Shown here one piece after another: positions 12,606 through 24,640 of a DNA stretch of 64,000 nt. The position numbers and the translations under genes are program-made. The DNA is taken from contig CACRXP010000664.1 in assembly GCA_902702965.1 (NCBI GenBank), positions 1 to 64,000 on the forward strand. The letters are read 5' to 3'. Under the pieces are notes generated by a model. That model had not been told where the DNA came from. It ran no database searches and worked only from the letters and a program-made list of their open reading frames with translations. Source of the DNA: Spirometra erinaceieuropaei (taxonomy: Eukaryota; Platyhelminthes; Cestoda; Diphyllobothriidea; Diphyllobothriidae). Position 1 is the stretch's first letter. Every line of letters starts with the position of its first letter.

Positions 12606-12961
12606 TATGGCCGGGGTTACTTAATTTGGGGAGCATTTGTGGTGAGCAAAAGAGTCGAATATCTAAGAACTTTGTGGTATCACAATTTTCAATCTTCAAT
12701 ATTACCGCCAAATAAAGGAGGGCATTATTTCTACCACTTAATGATAATAGTAGATGGATTTACTGCCCCTTTACAGGAATTGTCAAAAAGGTATTGCTTT
12801 GTCACATTTTTACTCCGATGACTACTCTAAAGCCTCTTGACCACCCTCACATAACAGCCACCGCGAGGCCTTTTTATTTCCTTCTCTGGTACTTACAAAT
12901 AAATATCGCCAGTTATTTCCTTTTAGCGCTGTTGTTCCCGAATTAAGTAACCCCGACCATA
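12606..12961. mobile_element. Small MITE-like element with 22-bp inverted ends
   Basis: Termini at 12606-12627 and 12940-12961 are inverted repeats matching at 20 of 22 positions (TATGGCCGGGGTTACTTAAT type). Each begins at a TA, as in Tc1/mariner-type target duplications. The 310-bp interior has no coding sequence. Confidence 0.55.
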
Positions 12962-13639
12962 AGAACCACACATTTGCCCTCTTTTTTGAAAGTGACGCGC
13001 TCAGGTCACACGAATCGGCACCACTCAGGAAGGAATACGATAATTGCTGAAAAAAGGCGATATTAAGACCATAGACAACGCTATCCTCGGCATGATTCCG
13101 TCGCAGAAGCCTAAAGCCTAGCCACCACGATCCTCAGACCCGGTTCAGAATGGAAAGAGAAGGTAGACGCCAGTTGGAAAGATTGTATATCCCGCACAGA
13201 ACTACCGGTAAAGAGATTGGAAGGAGCTGGCCAGCCATAGGGGAGCGCCCCCGCGGGAGGATGGGTGGTGTCCCAAATTTGAGTCAGGAAGTGTGTCAAA
13301 GCGTCTTAAGTATGGGCTCATCTGACTCGGACTTGAATCTGATTGGCCAGTTAGAAAGACGAGTGGCGGACGCCAGAGAGCACTGGTGAGCTCGTGCGGA
13401 CACTCATGAGAAGCCCAGCGTTGAAACAAGCGCTCGAAGTAGGGCCACTGCAATTCCAATTATCGTGTGGACCCCAACGAAGCCTTTTGTATGATCTACA
13501 AGGTACAATCGAACTACTCTAACACCCACCCCCTATAAAGGGTCAATTGGTAGGGCCACTTGACCAACTCGGGAGCCAAATCGACACAGCGGACATTACT
13601 GGGGATGCGCGCCTATAACGAATGCCACCAGGGGGCGTG
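12962..13639. other. Non-coding stretch, nothing recognised
   Basis: G- and purine-rich patches only. No supported gene and no copy elsewhere in the window was noticed. Confidence 0.4.
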
Positions 13640-13860
13640 TTGTCGCAATCCTGGGGACAGGCTCACTCTGCACCAGCCGCCTGCGCCCTCTCCCGCCTCC
13701 AGTCTTCTTGATTCTGTCTTGACACCGAGCTCAGGCAGATGAAGGTGGTGAGAGAGCCGTAGATGACACGCAGGTTGACTATGTCTACAAACTAATTCAC
13801 GCGATATTCGTCGTCCCTGCGTCTACTGTGTTTTGGGCTACGCGAAGGAAAGCGTCGACT
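13640..13860 (+). mobile_element. LINE 3'-end relic, plus orientation
   Basis: Its reverse complement matches the 3' portions of the minus-strand LINE copies at 26590-26910 and 42785-43085. The shared words are TGAATTAGTTT and CGGTGTCAAGACA. No coding capacity is left. Confidence 0.55.
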
Positions 13861-14126
13861 ACGACGATCGAACAACAAAAACGACTTTTATCAGGTTACG
13901 AAAGCTGGTTTTGTGTGCACGCACAAACCACGTTCACACGTTTACAGTGGCCATGGGCCGGTCAAATGCATACTCTTCTCCACGCCCTCAAACCTCTCCC
14001 CCTGGCACGGCTCTGCCTAACTCTCTCAGCCTTCCAACTCACTGCCACTTGTTGCCCTCACAACTCCCCTACTTCTACGCCCAACCAGTATGAAAAGCCA
14101 AACCTCAGTCAACTTTTGTTATCACA

Positions 14127-14180
14127 CACTTACAGTAGGTGTGCTTGCTCATGAAATGCTAACCGAAATTTTTAAGTGCG
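14127..14180 (+). repeat. Solo Tc1-type terminal repeat relic
   Basis: TACAGTAGGTGTGCTTGCTC followed by ATGAAATGCTAACCGAAATT resembles the terminal repeat of the Tc1 element at 60268 and the long-armed MITE at 41057. No matching opposite end was located. Confidence 0.4.
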
Positions 14181-14354
14181 TTGTTGACCGAAAAGATTAC
14201 TTAAACAGTGTTCTAATATTAACCATATGCAGCATAACTCCATAAGGATTCTGTCGCTTCAGGATACCGGCATTTGAACGAACTTCCTTTTCGCCGCCTG
14301 AAAAACTACACTCTAAAAATGGCTACTTAAGTAGCATGAATTCCTCTGATTAAG

Positions 14355-14672
14355 GACTATGGATTACAGTGGTGCTTGGTGCATTGTCCAGCGGCAACAC
14401 CCCCCACCCCTTTCAGCCTCCGCTGAAAGCGACTAGGAGACCTAGAGGATAAGACGAATAAGCAAGCGCAGGCGAACGTACGGACGTGGAATTTGTGATT
14501 CTCCCATTCTTCTCCCGACATTACACATTAATGGACAAAATCCACCTAGCCGATTCGTCCCATGCACAAGTATTCTCATTGGCTGATACCCGACCGTCTT
14601 CAAGTTACTAAACCTTTCCCGTGAGCGAATCTTTATCAGAGAGAAGGATAAAGCCTCCAATGATTAGCTATT
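14355..14672 (+). repeat. Dispersed repeat, copy 1 of pair
   Basis: It matches 17801-18110 in the same direction across its whole length, from GGTGCTTGG and GCATTGTCCAGCG to CCGTCTTCA and AGCCTCCAATGA. No coding sequence is evident. The second copy lies shortly upstream of a Penelope-like RT, so it could be an element 5' region, but copy 1 has no RT nearby. Confidence 0.6.
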
Positions 14673-15417
14673 CATTGTCTCAGGCCGAATTTTTGCTAAT
14701 TTTTGGCTCTCAGGCTAGGCAAATGTTATAAAGTAAACGTGAATGGTTGGTTAGCATTTAGATATGATCGAGTATGCTCTATTCCAAAACTGATAAATCC
14801 ATGCATACAACGAAATAAACTCTGACCAAAGTTACCCAGTCCATATTTCTCCCCCACCTCCAATCTTACTATTCATTCCTTGTCCCCTGGCCTGTCAATT
14901 AGAGAAGAAGTTCGCATTAGAGGGCGTCGTCTTGCGTGCTGGACTTGGAAATCAGTCATCGAACACACCATAGGGAGAAAACATTATTTTTTATGACGGG
15001 CGATAACTGTCACATTTTTCGCTGGGAAGCCTTTTGACTGTCATGTCTAGCAATCGCATACCCATTGTTTTTGTCGGGTTGGGTATTATTTAGTAGTTCA
15101 CGAATACGCCTCCGGTAGGGCGGGGGGATTCCGTGTCTTAGGCTCAAGCAAGTACGTTTTCCCCATTACTCCTTTTCCTCTAGCAGTGAAATTTTTGTCT
15201 CATATCCATAGCATGGAGTTGCGAGTCTTGTTCCGTAACTGGCGGCCTCAATCTATCGCCGCAGTGAATAGTACTCTGGGCTGAAATGTGGGAGCGATTG
15301 ATGATAGAGAGGACGTAATGAAATTGTAGTCGATGCTGTACAAGTCTCCGTCCCTCTAACACAAACCGCCACTGATCCTCCTGTGCAACGCTAGCCCTCT
15401 TCAAGATATATGTATAT
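14673..15417. other. Non-coding stretch, nothing recognised
   Basis: AT-rich sequence without supported genes or repeats shared within the window. Confidence 0.4.
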
Positions 15418-15945
15418 AAACTCTGCACACTCAGAGCAATGCAGTGTTGGCCACCGACTCTCTCGACAACATTTGGCCGTATTTCCTTTCAAGAAATGGG
15501 TATCAACGATTTTCGGTGTTGGATTATGTCATCCGTGCAGCTTCACAAGCGAACTGCCATTTGAAAGGGTTTTGCTCATATCAGTCGTACATGTCGTATG
15601 TTTTACTAACTAAACTGACTACTCTGCGTGTCAGTGTCATTCACTGTCGGAAATGAGAATGCAGCAGCTCCCCACCTACTCTTGACTAATGTGAATATAA
15701 TCTGCGCACTCAGTGCTGCGCAGTGTTGGCCACCGACTCTCCCGACAATATTTTGTCCAAATTTTCTTTCAGGAAACCAGGTTTGAGTGATTTTTTGTTC
15801 CTCACTATGACCATCTATGCAGCTTCACAAGTGATCTGCTGTCTGCGTAGGCTTTGCTTGTACAAGCTGTACGTACCAGGTGCTTTTCAAACCGATATAA
15901 TCTGTCGTCGAAAATGAGAAGGTGGGAGGTCCCGCACTCTTGACT
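15418..15945 (+). repeat. Tandem dimer, period about 279 bp
   Basis: Unit 1 (15418-15692) and unit 2 (15697-15945) share CAGTGTTGGCCACCGACTCT, then GCAGCTTCACAAG and CTCTTGACTAATG, at a spacing of about 279 bases. The units differ by many substitutions, so this is an old tandem duplication. Neither unit codes for anything recognisable. Confidence 0.75.
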
Positions 15946-16017
15946 AATGGATATGCTAACGAGAGCAGCGGTCTACTGGACGTCCTGCTTCAAATAATGC
16001 TTTACCGGCAGTTTTAC

Positions 16018-17115
16018 TCAACTTGAAGCTAAAATTCGAGTCAGTACAAGATTCAGATGTGCCCAAGACGTTATCCCTCATCCAATGCTGCACTGGGGTT
16101 CAGGATTCCAACAACTAGGATTAAATTATAACCATTCATTGCCAATTCTATTCTCCAAATATCGAATTCTTGACTGTGTCATAGGAGTTTTCACATGGCA
16201 CTTATTGTTGAAGCTCCGCAAATATTCCCATGTTACAATTGAAAAGTCAATTTGGCAAACACGCGTTTTCGGTAATTCTTCCTCAGGCCAATACAATTAC
16301 ATGAAGGAATGAAAATGTACAAAATCAACAGTGTTTATAGATGCCTCAAGGGCTATTAAGTCACTAACACTCATCATCCCCACGTCGCCCGCATGAGGTC
16401 GGCGGGTGTTAGTCGTCAGAGCTAGGGGAGGGGAGTCGATGCCAAGAAAGCATTTCAGGTTGTCTACCGGACACCAACATGCTTCTCTAAAGGCCTACGC
16501 CAACGGATACTAGCAACGGCCGAGGCAGTAGCTATACGGTTAGCGAATCCCGTGTTATGCTGTCAGAAAACTCTGACACAAGCGCTTTCGCTGCCGTGGC
16601 CAACGCCAACCCCAAGTGATGAAGCCATGCCGCCTCAAATCCCTAATCACGATGATGGGTACTCCGTGTACTCAACCCAAGAGCATCACTCAAAGACTCT
16701 CTTACCCCCCCTCCCCTAGCTCTGACGACTAACACCCGCCGACCTCATGCGGGCGACGTGGGGATGATGAGTGTTAGTGACTTAATAGCCCTTGAGGCAT
16801 CTATAAACACTGTTGATTTTGTACATTTTCATTCCTTCATGTAATTGTATTGGCGTGAAGAAGAATTACCGAAAACGCGTGTTTGCCAAATTGACTTTTC
16901 ACTTATTGTTGACTTTAAACTCACGAAGATGCCTACTGAGTTTTCCGCATTGTTAGCATGCGCAGTGCATTTTGATGTCACATTTATTCGCTGCAACAGG
17001 TATTTCTTGAACAATGGTCAAGTCGTGTCATCGAGACTATGAATCTCGTGTTTCTATAACTCTGGTCAGGTTGGCGTTGGTAGTCATTTACTATGTCATA
17101 TTTTTGAGTTATGAA
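16018..17115 (-). repeat. Dispersed repeat interrupted by a foldback element
   Basis: The outer parts (16018-16211 and 16900-17115) together match the reverse complement of 24195-24640. In the 24-kb copy the two halves are contiguous, so the 688 bases at 16212-16899 are a later insertion. The repeat itself has no recognised coding sequence. Confidence 0.75.
16212..16899. mobile_element. Foldback transposon with about 195-bp arms
   Basis: Arms at about 16241-16437 and 16703-16900 are close inverted repeats. The right arm carries GAAGAA where the left has none, around 16858. The element is flanked by a direct repeat of 13 bases, CACTTATTGTTGA, at 16199-16211 and 16900-16912, the signature of an insertion. 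The spacer has no transposase. A single arm of the same family sits at 41813-41961. It is non-autonomous, of unknown superfamily. Confidence 0.8.
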
Positions 17116-17575
17116 ACTTATTCAAAGGCTAATGATGCAGTTGAGGATTGCATCACCCAGCTGAAGGGCTTCGTCTTGTGGGTCAAACTACAACGGATAG
17201 GCCCACGACAGTCATTACAATGCTCACTATGCATGCACATGCATTTCACCTGATCTTTGCCCTTTCATGTCGATCACAGTTGAAAATAGAGTACATTTCC
17301 TGAGGATGCTGATTCCATGCCTGCCATCGACAGCCACAGCATTTGCCAGTAAAGATGCCCTTGGTGGTCATTGTTGGTTTTGGTAAGTGGTGGCACAGAC
17401 GCAGGTACGTTCAGAGTTCCCCGGGAGAGTCCTGAGTAAGATTGGCCGGATCTGCATTGGAAGATAGTGCTTGAAGCCGTCTCGAAGAGAGAGATCGTTA
17501 CCCCCGAGGAACAGTGGTGGTTTGTAGCTGACGAAATGAGACTTGTGTAGCACTGACTGCCGCAGCCGCCGAGTC

Positions 17576-17713
17576 CTCCTCCTCCCCCTTCTCTTCCTTC
17601 TTCTTCTTCTTCTTCTTCTTCTTCTTCTTCTTCTTCTTCTTCTTCTCCCCCTCCTCCTCCTCCTCCTCCTCCTCACAAGTCTCTCTACACCATCCCTCTC
17701 TCACTCTCTCTCT
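17576..17713 (+). repeat. TTC/CTC/TCTC microsatellite
   Basis: A polypyrimidine tract runs from CTCCTCCTCC through a long (TTC)n block to (CTC)n and (CT)n. The apparent poly-arginine and poly-lysine frames on the opposite strand come from this simple repeat and are not genes. Confidence 0.95.
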
Positions 17714-17800
17714 ACTAAATTTGAATCAACATGTTCAGTGGGCAATAGGGTGACGACCCGCCACGTTCGTCAAGTTTGACTATAGATTCTATCCAACAGG

Positions 17801-18110
17801 ACCGTAGATTACAATGGTGCTTGGCGCATTGTCCAGCGATGACACCCCTCATCGATTCCAGCCCCCACTGAAAGCGATTTCGTGACCCGGATGATACGAC
17901 AAATTAGCAATCGCCGGCGAGCCTACAGACATGGAATATGCGGTCCTTCTGTCGTCCGTCAACGCTGCTCATTGAGGCAATAAATTCTCTCATCCGACTC
18001 GTCACAATCATCGAGTATTTCAGTAGGTTGGCACACAACCGTCTTCAGGTTATTAAACATTTTCGGTTAGCGGATCTTTGTTGGACAGACGACTAAATCC
18101 TCCATTGACT
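17801..18110 (+). repeat. Dispersed repeat, copy 2 of pair
   Basis: This is the second copy of the repeat at 14355-14672, in the same direction. It ends about 340 bases before the Penelope-like element at 18450. Confidence 0.6.
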
Positions 18111-18449
18111 CAGGATCCGTCGTCCCAGATCAATCGTTTGCTAAATTTCTGCCTTCGGGCTGAGCACTTATCACGACCACACAGACAGACAATCCAGTTC
18201 TCTATGTTCGGAAGACTAGTGGACATACCGAATGCCTCAACCGCATCTTTAAACAAAGCAGACTACGATAGTAACACGCCACCATTGTTAAAATATAGAT
18301 TAACTTATATATGCCCCTCACCATGGACTGCACCAAAGCCCAGATTTCATCCATCAATAAAGTACTGAAATGTCTTGCAGGAAAAAACAACTATGTACCA
18401 GGATAAATTGCGAAATCACCGAGACAAACTGAGCCGACAATTGTCAAAA

Positions 18450-19926
18450 TTTATTGACTACCGAATATTCACAGACCCGCCGAGCCACTGCGACCGATAT
18501 TATCATTAATCGGTGCATCGAATTATAGGACTTCTAAATGGCTATTCCACAAACTGCATCTCTTTACAAATGATTGTGAGAATTCAATCGAGAATTCTAT
18601 TGAATTTCTGGACGAAATACGAGGACTCACCACTGGTACGGATGAGATAATGGTGTCGTTCGATGTTGTCTCCCTATTCACGTCCATACCACTCGATTTA
18701 GCAATACAATCCTACGACATCGATGTTACTGGATCTGCTTTGTTCGACCTCTTGCACTTACGTCTGGAAAAAAACATCTCGTTTGCACTTGAATATTATC
18801 GACAGCTGAAGGGAGCTCATCCAGGGTCACCTATTTCTGGCTTTCTGACTGAGGTCACAATGCAACAATTAGAGGCGGTGACCGTAACGTTATTTGATCT
18901 CAAATTATGGGTACGCTTCGTAGATGATACCCTTGTCATCGTCAAGAGAGATCAGCTGAAAAGTCTGCATAACGTTATCAACTCAACACTACCGGGAATC
19001 ACTTTCACGCTCGGAAGAGAAGTTGCGAGCAAACTCCCATTTTCTGATGTCCTCGTACAGCGAAAAACTGACATAACATTCCACACATACTGCAAAGAAG
19101 CTTATGCGGAAGTTATCCTACATTACGACAGCAAGCACCCTATCGCTCACAAACGGAGTGCTGTTAACACCCTACTTTATAGAGCAAAGACACACTGCTC
19201 TGAGAACGAATCGTACAAATTAGAACTCAATTATTTGTTCAATCTATTTTCCCAAAACGGCCACCCTAGAGATTTTGTACGACGATGCATGAGAAAGCAG
19301 AAATAAAAGGAAAGAGATAAGGAACGAGATTGTTCCGATCAGGCGCCAACATCAAAAGCAAAAATTGGTGAACGTTTTCCTACATTAAAAATGTGTCTGA
19401 ACTCGTTGAAAGACACCTGGCGCACAAACCTACGACTACGCTACGTAATCAGCTTGTTCACATTAAGGATAGGGTTGGCTACTTGAATAAAAAATAAATA
19501 GTCTATGAGATTACATATAGCACTTGTAATGCAGTATATTGCGGTCAAACCGGAAAATTCGCCTCCACACGCCTACATAAACACCAGTTGGCGGTGAAGA
19601 GGCGGGACAACTTATCCCAAGTCGCCATGCTTACTCTTGAAACTAGGCACAAATTTGCCTGGGATAAAACACACACTGACGGTTCCTGCCCATATAAGAA
19701 AGGCCGGGGACTTCTAGAGGCCATTTACTCTGATGATTACTTCGTCAATCGGTTCATAGATCTGGACGCCATATACATAAATCTCAAGGAAAATGGAAAA
19801 GGTGATAGCCAGTCAAAAAGTGACGTTAGCCACAGGATTGACCCACCGTCAGTAATGACAAAGCAATATCAGTTTTCTCTGACACGTTCAAATTTAAACT
19901 GCTTTTCACACTGCCTACACGTCTGA
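18450..19926 (+). mobile_element. Penelope-like element copy 3, nearly full core
   Basis: The RT starts near 18452 with LPNIHRPAEPLRPILSLIGA, matching the N-terminal pocket of Penelope-like RTs. An open frame to 19306 follows, with motif A (SFDVVSLFTSIPL), a GSPISGF block and the catalytic FVDD in VRFVDDTLVIVKR. A stop at 19304-19306 breaks the protein. The linker (LPYIKNVSELVER, about 19378-19420) and the GIY-YIG domain (19501-19926) continue in a shifted frame, with another stop at 19495-19497. The endonuclease motif reads VYCGQTGK instead of the usual YIG, and TRLHKHQLAVKRRD and RFIDLDAIYINL follow. A different lineage from copies 1 and 2, closer to copy 4. Confidence 0.88.
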
Positions 19927-19994
19927 TGACGTCGAAAATTTACGAAATGAAATTTGTTCACTTTCCCAAAGAACTCATTTTTCTTCGAATAACT

Positions 19995-20289
19995 TCAATG
20001 ATATTTTATAGATTTTGGGTAACAGGCTACGTCATCTTCGAATCTTATACTGGGAGATTCGACATTTTCACATTTTAAAAAGTCGCAATTATGAGACTTT
20101 TTGAAACCCCGAAATGTCCATTCACACACCAGCATATTTGCAAACATGTGAATGTTGTCTATGAGGCAGCCAACACGATCCACGTCCATTGCAAGATTTT
20201 TTAGCTGCATGACCTTTTCTAATGGCATTGTGGAATGCATGATTTTTCAAATACGAAGAGCATGAAGAGTGTAGTTTTTAAACTCTGCT
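19995..20289 (-). repeat. Conserved segment attached to LINE tail, copy 1
   Basis: It matches 39025-39260. In both copies it is fused at the same point to the 3' part of a LINE. On the minus strand both keep an open frame containing SPSIRFEDD and a GCLI-N-NIH block, with amino-acid differences between copies. The protein is not recognised. It may be the remnant of another element. Confidence 0.5.
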
Positions 20290-21345
20290 CGCAAGTGCAA
20301 CTGCAGGCTGGGTTCAAAATAGTTCAGGAGTTGAGAACGCCATTGACTACCTGCAAACAAACCTGACCCGGCTCGAGGACTGGTCGAAGCGCTGACTTAT
20401 ACTACTCGATGCAAATAAGTGTGACTTTCTTAAACTCGGCAGCTGCAGAGCCTCCAGCCCCAGGACTTACTTTCTTCACGGTACACAACTTCAACAATTT
20501 GATAGTTAGAAGGACTTGGGTGTGCGAATTACTTCCTCAACTGAACCAACATTGAACTGCGCGAAGGCAACTAAGTCGGTCATGGCTACATTGCATCTTA
20601 ATAGGTGAACCCTTATGGGATTTGACAAGGACAGCCTTTCCAAAATATTTGGCACCCTCTTGCGGCCTCATCAAGCATACACAATACAGGCATGGAGACC
20701 TTGGGCTGTCGAGGACTGCACCGTCTTAGAGAAGGTTCATACACAGACGACAAAAATGACAAAAAGTCTGGGTGCACTGCCCTATTAAACCAAACTGTCA
20801 ACTCTCAACCTGTTTTCCCGTTCCTGCAGGCAACTTCGCGGTAATCTTATACTAACGTTCCGCATTATAGACGGCCTAAACGGTTGCTTAGCACGAGATG
20901 ATTATTTCACTCAAACCAACACGCTCACTCTTCGCGGTCATCACCTAAAACTACGCAAAGATAAAGCAAGGATCAATGGCTGAAAGTCCTTTTTCAGTAA
21001 CGGAGTGGTTGCAGCGTGGAATTCCCGGCCCACTTAGTTTTTACTCTCCTCCTGTGTGGATTCTTTTAAGCCTACACTGGACGCGTATCAAGCTTCCCAA
21101 TTACCATTCACACATTCTCTCGCATAACTCCTTACCCAACTTATACATATTTATGCTACTCACAATGGGTGGTTAACCGTCCAGGTTTGCCTTTTTCATT
21201 TGGATGACAGCTGCCTGCCTTTCGTATGCAATTATGTGCAAACTCTCTTTTTCAAATTTCCACTAATCGATGCTTTTCTCAGACCATCTGTCACAAATAG
21301 GGAGTTCAAAGTCGTTCGCCAATATTTCCCTTGATAAAACTAAAA
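20290..21345 (+). mobile_element. CR1-like LINE C-terminal fragment, copy 1
   Basis: This is the region after the RT catalytic core of a non-LTR retrotransposon, broken by stops and frame changes. Recognisable pieces are NAIDYLQTNLTRLEDWSKR, a KDLGVRI box, an LRGNLILTFRIIDGLNG block and FFSVTEWLQRGIPGPL, typical of the C terminus. The stop is at 21174-21176, and 21177-21345 is the 3' UTR. A second copy is at 39260-40310. 5' truncation and decay indicate it is dead. Confidence 0.75.
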
Positions 21346-22025
21346 CAATTTCGGATTTTTAACGGCTCAATGGAGTAAACTATTCTCGAAATCCCGTCGC
21401 CTCCTTAAAATCAAGCTCTTCACCTTATTTCTTTGAACTTTATATGCTGTAAACGCTGCGTTGTCGTTGTTTTCGCAAAACTTCTTCCACAGCCTTCCTT
21501 TCTTGTTGATCTCCTTCTTGAGGTCTCGCGTTAGCCACTAAGATCGGTTGAGTATCCTAGGCTTTGACGAGAGTCAGTGGCTCCTCATTAGATGCAGCAA
21601 CCGATCCTTGAATAAATTCCAATCCTCGTTAACATTTCCGGATAAAAGAACATACTAGTCTATTTTTGATGTCTCAGTGCTCATTTTGCAAAACTCAGGC
21701 ATTACAAATAGACTGGGATGTTTTCTTATCCGGAAACGTTAACGAGGACTGGAAGTTATTCAAGGATCGGTTGCTGCATCTAATGAGGAGCCACTGACTC
21801 TCGTCAAAGCCTAGGATACTCAACCGATCTTAGTGGCTAACGCGAGACCTCAAGAAGGAGATCAACAAGAAAGGAAGGCTGTGGAAGAAGTTTTGCGAAA
21901 ACAACGACAACGCAGCGTTTACAGCATATAAAGTTCAAAGAAATAAGGTGAAGAGCTTGATTTTAAGGAGGCGACGGGATTTCGAGAATAGTTTACTCCA
22001 CTGAGCCGTTAAAAAACCGAAATTG
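21346..22025. repeat. Near-perfect 320-bp inverted duplication within a LINE
   Basis: Left arm 21346-21665 and right arm 21706-22025 are reverse complements with only scattered differences, around a 40-bp spacer. The right arm is continuous with the sense LINE coding region that follows. The left arm is an inverted extra copy of the same stretch. It could come from a complex retrotransposition event or a later foldback duplication. An assembly artefact is not excluded. Confidence 0.9.
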
Positions 22026-23330
22026 CTCTACAGCCATTTGCGAAAGAGTACCCGTAACAGGAATCCGCTTCCTGTCATGAGGAATTGTGACGGCTGGAGA
22101 TATCGGACAGTACAAATAAATCCTGTGCATTTTTTCAGCCTTTCCAATCTGTGTTCACAAGAGAAGCAGACTTTATTCCAGCCAGTTCTGAGAACATGGG
22201 AGAGCCGACCATTGAAAATATTGTGTTTCAAGAAGAAACGATTTTGGAAGATTTAAGAAACTGGAAAGAATGTAAATCTCCCGGTCTGAACGAGATCTCA
22301 GCAAAGCTGCTCTTGGAGTTCGCCGGACAGCCAGACAGACCACTAACCTTTCTGTGCCAGCAGTCATTTGATGCTCGAATCCTTCCCACGGACTAGAAGA
22401 CGATCTACAATACAACCCATAACAAAACTGGTAGTCGTGGTCTTGCGACAAACTAAAGACTCGTTAGTTTGACATCAGTCTGCTGCAAAGTGATGGAGAA
22501 AACCATAAAAAAGGAGTTGATGGCTTATATGGAAACCAACAGCCTCTTCTCCAATGCACAATGCGGTTTTCGTAGGGGAAGATCATGTGCAACGAACTTA
22601 CTTTACATAATGCAAAGTTTGACAAGAGCACTGGACGCAAAAAATACCGTGCATGTGGCCTATATAGGTTTCCGGAAGGCGTCCGACAGTGTTCCGCACC
22701 AGCATCTCCTGTACAAGTTGAGAGTCATGGGCGTCGGCGGCAAACTTATCAAATGGATCGAGAATTTCCTCGATGGCCGTTCCCAAGTAGTCTGCATAGG
22801 ACAGCAGCAATCAATGTGCATATTCATAGAGAGTAGAGTCCACAGGGCTCAGTGCTCGGACCAACCTTCTTTCTCTTGTTCATCAGTGATTGTGTAGATG
22901 GGTTGGACTGTGATAGTGCCATGTTTGCTGATGACATAAAAATCTGGAAAGCCATCCAGAATGCTGCCGACGAGACCAACTATCAGGAAAATCTTTGTCG
23001 ATTGGACAAATGGTCCCTCAGATGGCTCTTGTCCTTCAATTTGAACAAATGTACCATACTGCAATGCGGAAATCAGACCCCTGGTGCGCGACAATACCCT
23101 CCTGAACGGAATGCCACTCCGAGAAGCAGAAACGCGGAAGGATATCGGAGCCTGGGTTGCAGACAGCCTAAAGCCCTCTATGCAGTGTTGTGAGGCGGCT
23201 AAGGCCGCAACTTCAATGCTATACGTTATCAAGCGGGCATTGTCGGTTTTCGATGAAGACTGCTTTTGCAAAGGCTTCGGCAGTTCCGCGGGGGCTTGAT
23301 ATAACCTTTCCGTATCGCCGGACCTGAAGG
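22026..23330 (+). mobile_element. CR1/Jockey-like LINE reverse transcriptase, inactive
   Basis: A non-LTR retrotransposon RT domain in three frames. The pre-RT region (22151-22396) has LEDLRNWKECKSPGLNEISA. RT motifs follow: MEKTIKKELM, then NAQCGFRRGRSCATNLL at about 22550-22600. Motif A is at about 22655-22700, where the usual YLDFxKAFD reads AYIGFRKASD, so the first aspartate is lost. A frameshift near 22845 precedes motif C, FADDIKIW, at about 22920-22945. A second frameshift near 23090 leads to the thumb region (KDIGAWVADSLKPS). The missing catalytic residue and frameshifts make it dead. Confidence 0.88.
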
Positions 23331-23339
23331 CCATAGTAG

Positions 23340-23560
23340 CCAGAATCTCCCTACAATCTAAACTGACACGACACAACCAGCTCTTCCCTCCCCCCACCGT
23401 CAGCATTGCAGACTCGATTCCGACCCGTCCTCATTGCCATCACACCTTTACATCCCGCAGAGCCCCGGTGGATCACCTAAGAACTCATCGCAACGAGACC
23501 GGTGAACCAGTACCAAGCCTCAGCACTCACACATTTCCCTACCAGCTCATACTTCACACA
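23340..23560 (+). mobile_element. LINE tail with degenerate C2H2 zinc finger
   Basis: In one frame this gives CHHTFTSRRAPVDHLRTHRN followed by ETGEPVP. That is a worn C2H2 finger of the kind I recall near the end of tapeworm LINE proteins. It lies directly downstream of the RT fragment ending at 23330, so it may belong to that element. Confidence 0.5.
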
Positions 23561-24194
23561 CGAACTCGCCCCACCTCACCCAACACGGGCATGGAAGAGG
23601 CGCCTTTCCCGTAAGCGTAAAGCGTGTTTGTAGGCTCCCTCTTAGCATGGACACCGTGGCATGCTCCCGCATGCCATATCCGGGCCGCCTACGCCATTTG
23701 TGTAAAAACGTGGTGTATTGTGCTGTGACCGGGTCGAGTTTTGCACGCGCAGACTGGCTCTCTATCTCAGTCAGCCATTTGCGCCAAATTCTCACATCAG
23801 ATGACTTACTAGATCGGGAAGTGGACTGGTGCTTGAGAGAGAGCAGGGAGAACGAGGTTGACTCTGTGGATTTGCTCCCACGGCACTCAGTGCACCTTCC
23901 CAACTGTTAACAATCTGAAGCGCTTTTAAACTTTGATGGTGCGCACAAAGAGGCTTTCAAATGAAGAGATAACTCGGTCCTTCTCTCAGGATAGAGGGTC
24001 AGACGGCAATGACTCCCACTCAGATGGGATCCGAACCGCTACCTCTGTAAAAGCCTGGTATATCGAGCATGGATAGTGCGTATGCGACACTGGCAGAAGG
24101 GCTGCTTCAACACACTGCCCGATCCATCCTCCGATAGTCCTGATTTTACGTTCTTTAATAAGCAGATTACGTATATTTTGCTGATGACGCAGTG
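23561..24194. other. Non-coding stretch, nothing recognised
   Basis: No supported gene; open frames on either strand lack family features. Confidence 0.4.
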
Positions 24195-24640
24195 GAATAT
24201 GAGAAATATTATTGCGTGAACAACTTGGCGAAGTAAATGACAGCGATATTTATGTTTTGCCTTCCAACGCCAACCTGACCAAAGTCATAGAATCACGAGT
24301 TTCATAGTCTCGATGTCAACACTTTACCATTGTTTAAGAAATGCCTGTTGTAACGAATAAATGTGACATCAGTATGCATTACACGACGCATGCTAACAAC
24401 ACGGCAAACTCAGAAGACGCCTTCGTAACGATGCTTTTCCAAGTGAGTAATAAGTGCCATGCGAAAACTCCTCCTTTGATACGCCCAAGAATTAAATGGT
24501 GGGGGAAGAGTGTGAACAATAAATCTTCATAAGTTATTCCTAGTTGCTGGAACCCTGAGCCTCAGTGCAGCATTTGGTGAGGGATAACGTCTTGGACGCA
24601 TCCGATTTTATACTGACTCGAATTTTAGCTCCAAGTCAGC
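24195..24640 (+). repeat. Uninterrupted copy of the dispersed repeat at 16-17 kb
   Basis: Reverse complement of 16018-16211 plus 16900-17115, without the foldback insertion. It serves as the empty-site reference for that insertion. Confidence 0.7.

Noticed and set aside
17368..17704. Open frames rich in arginine and lysine
   Set aside because: They are translations of the opposite strand of the TTC/CTC microsatellite at 17576-17713.
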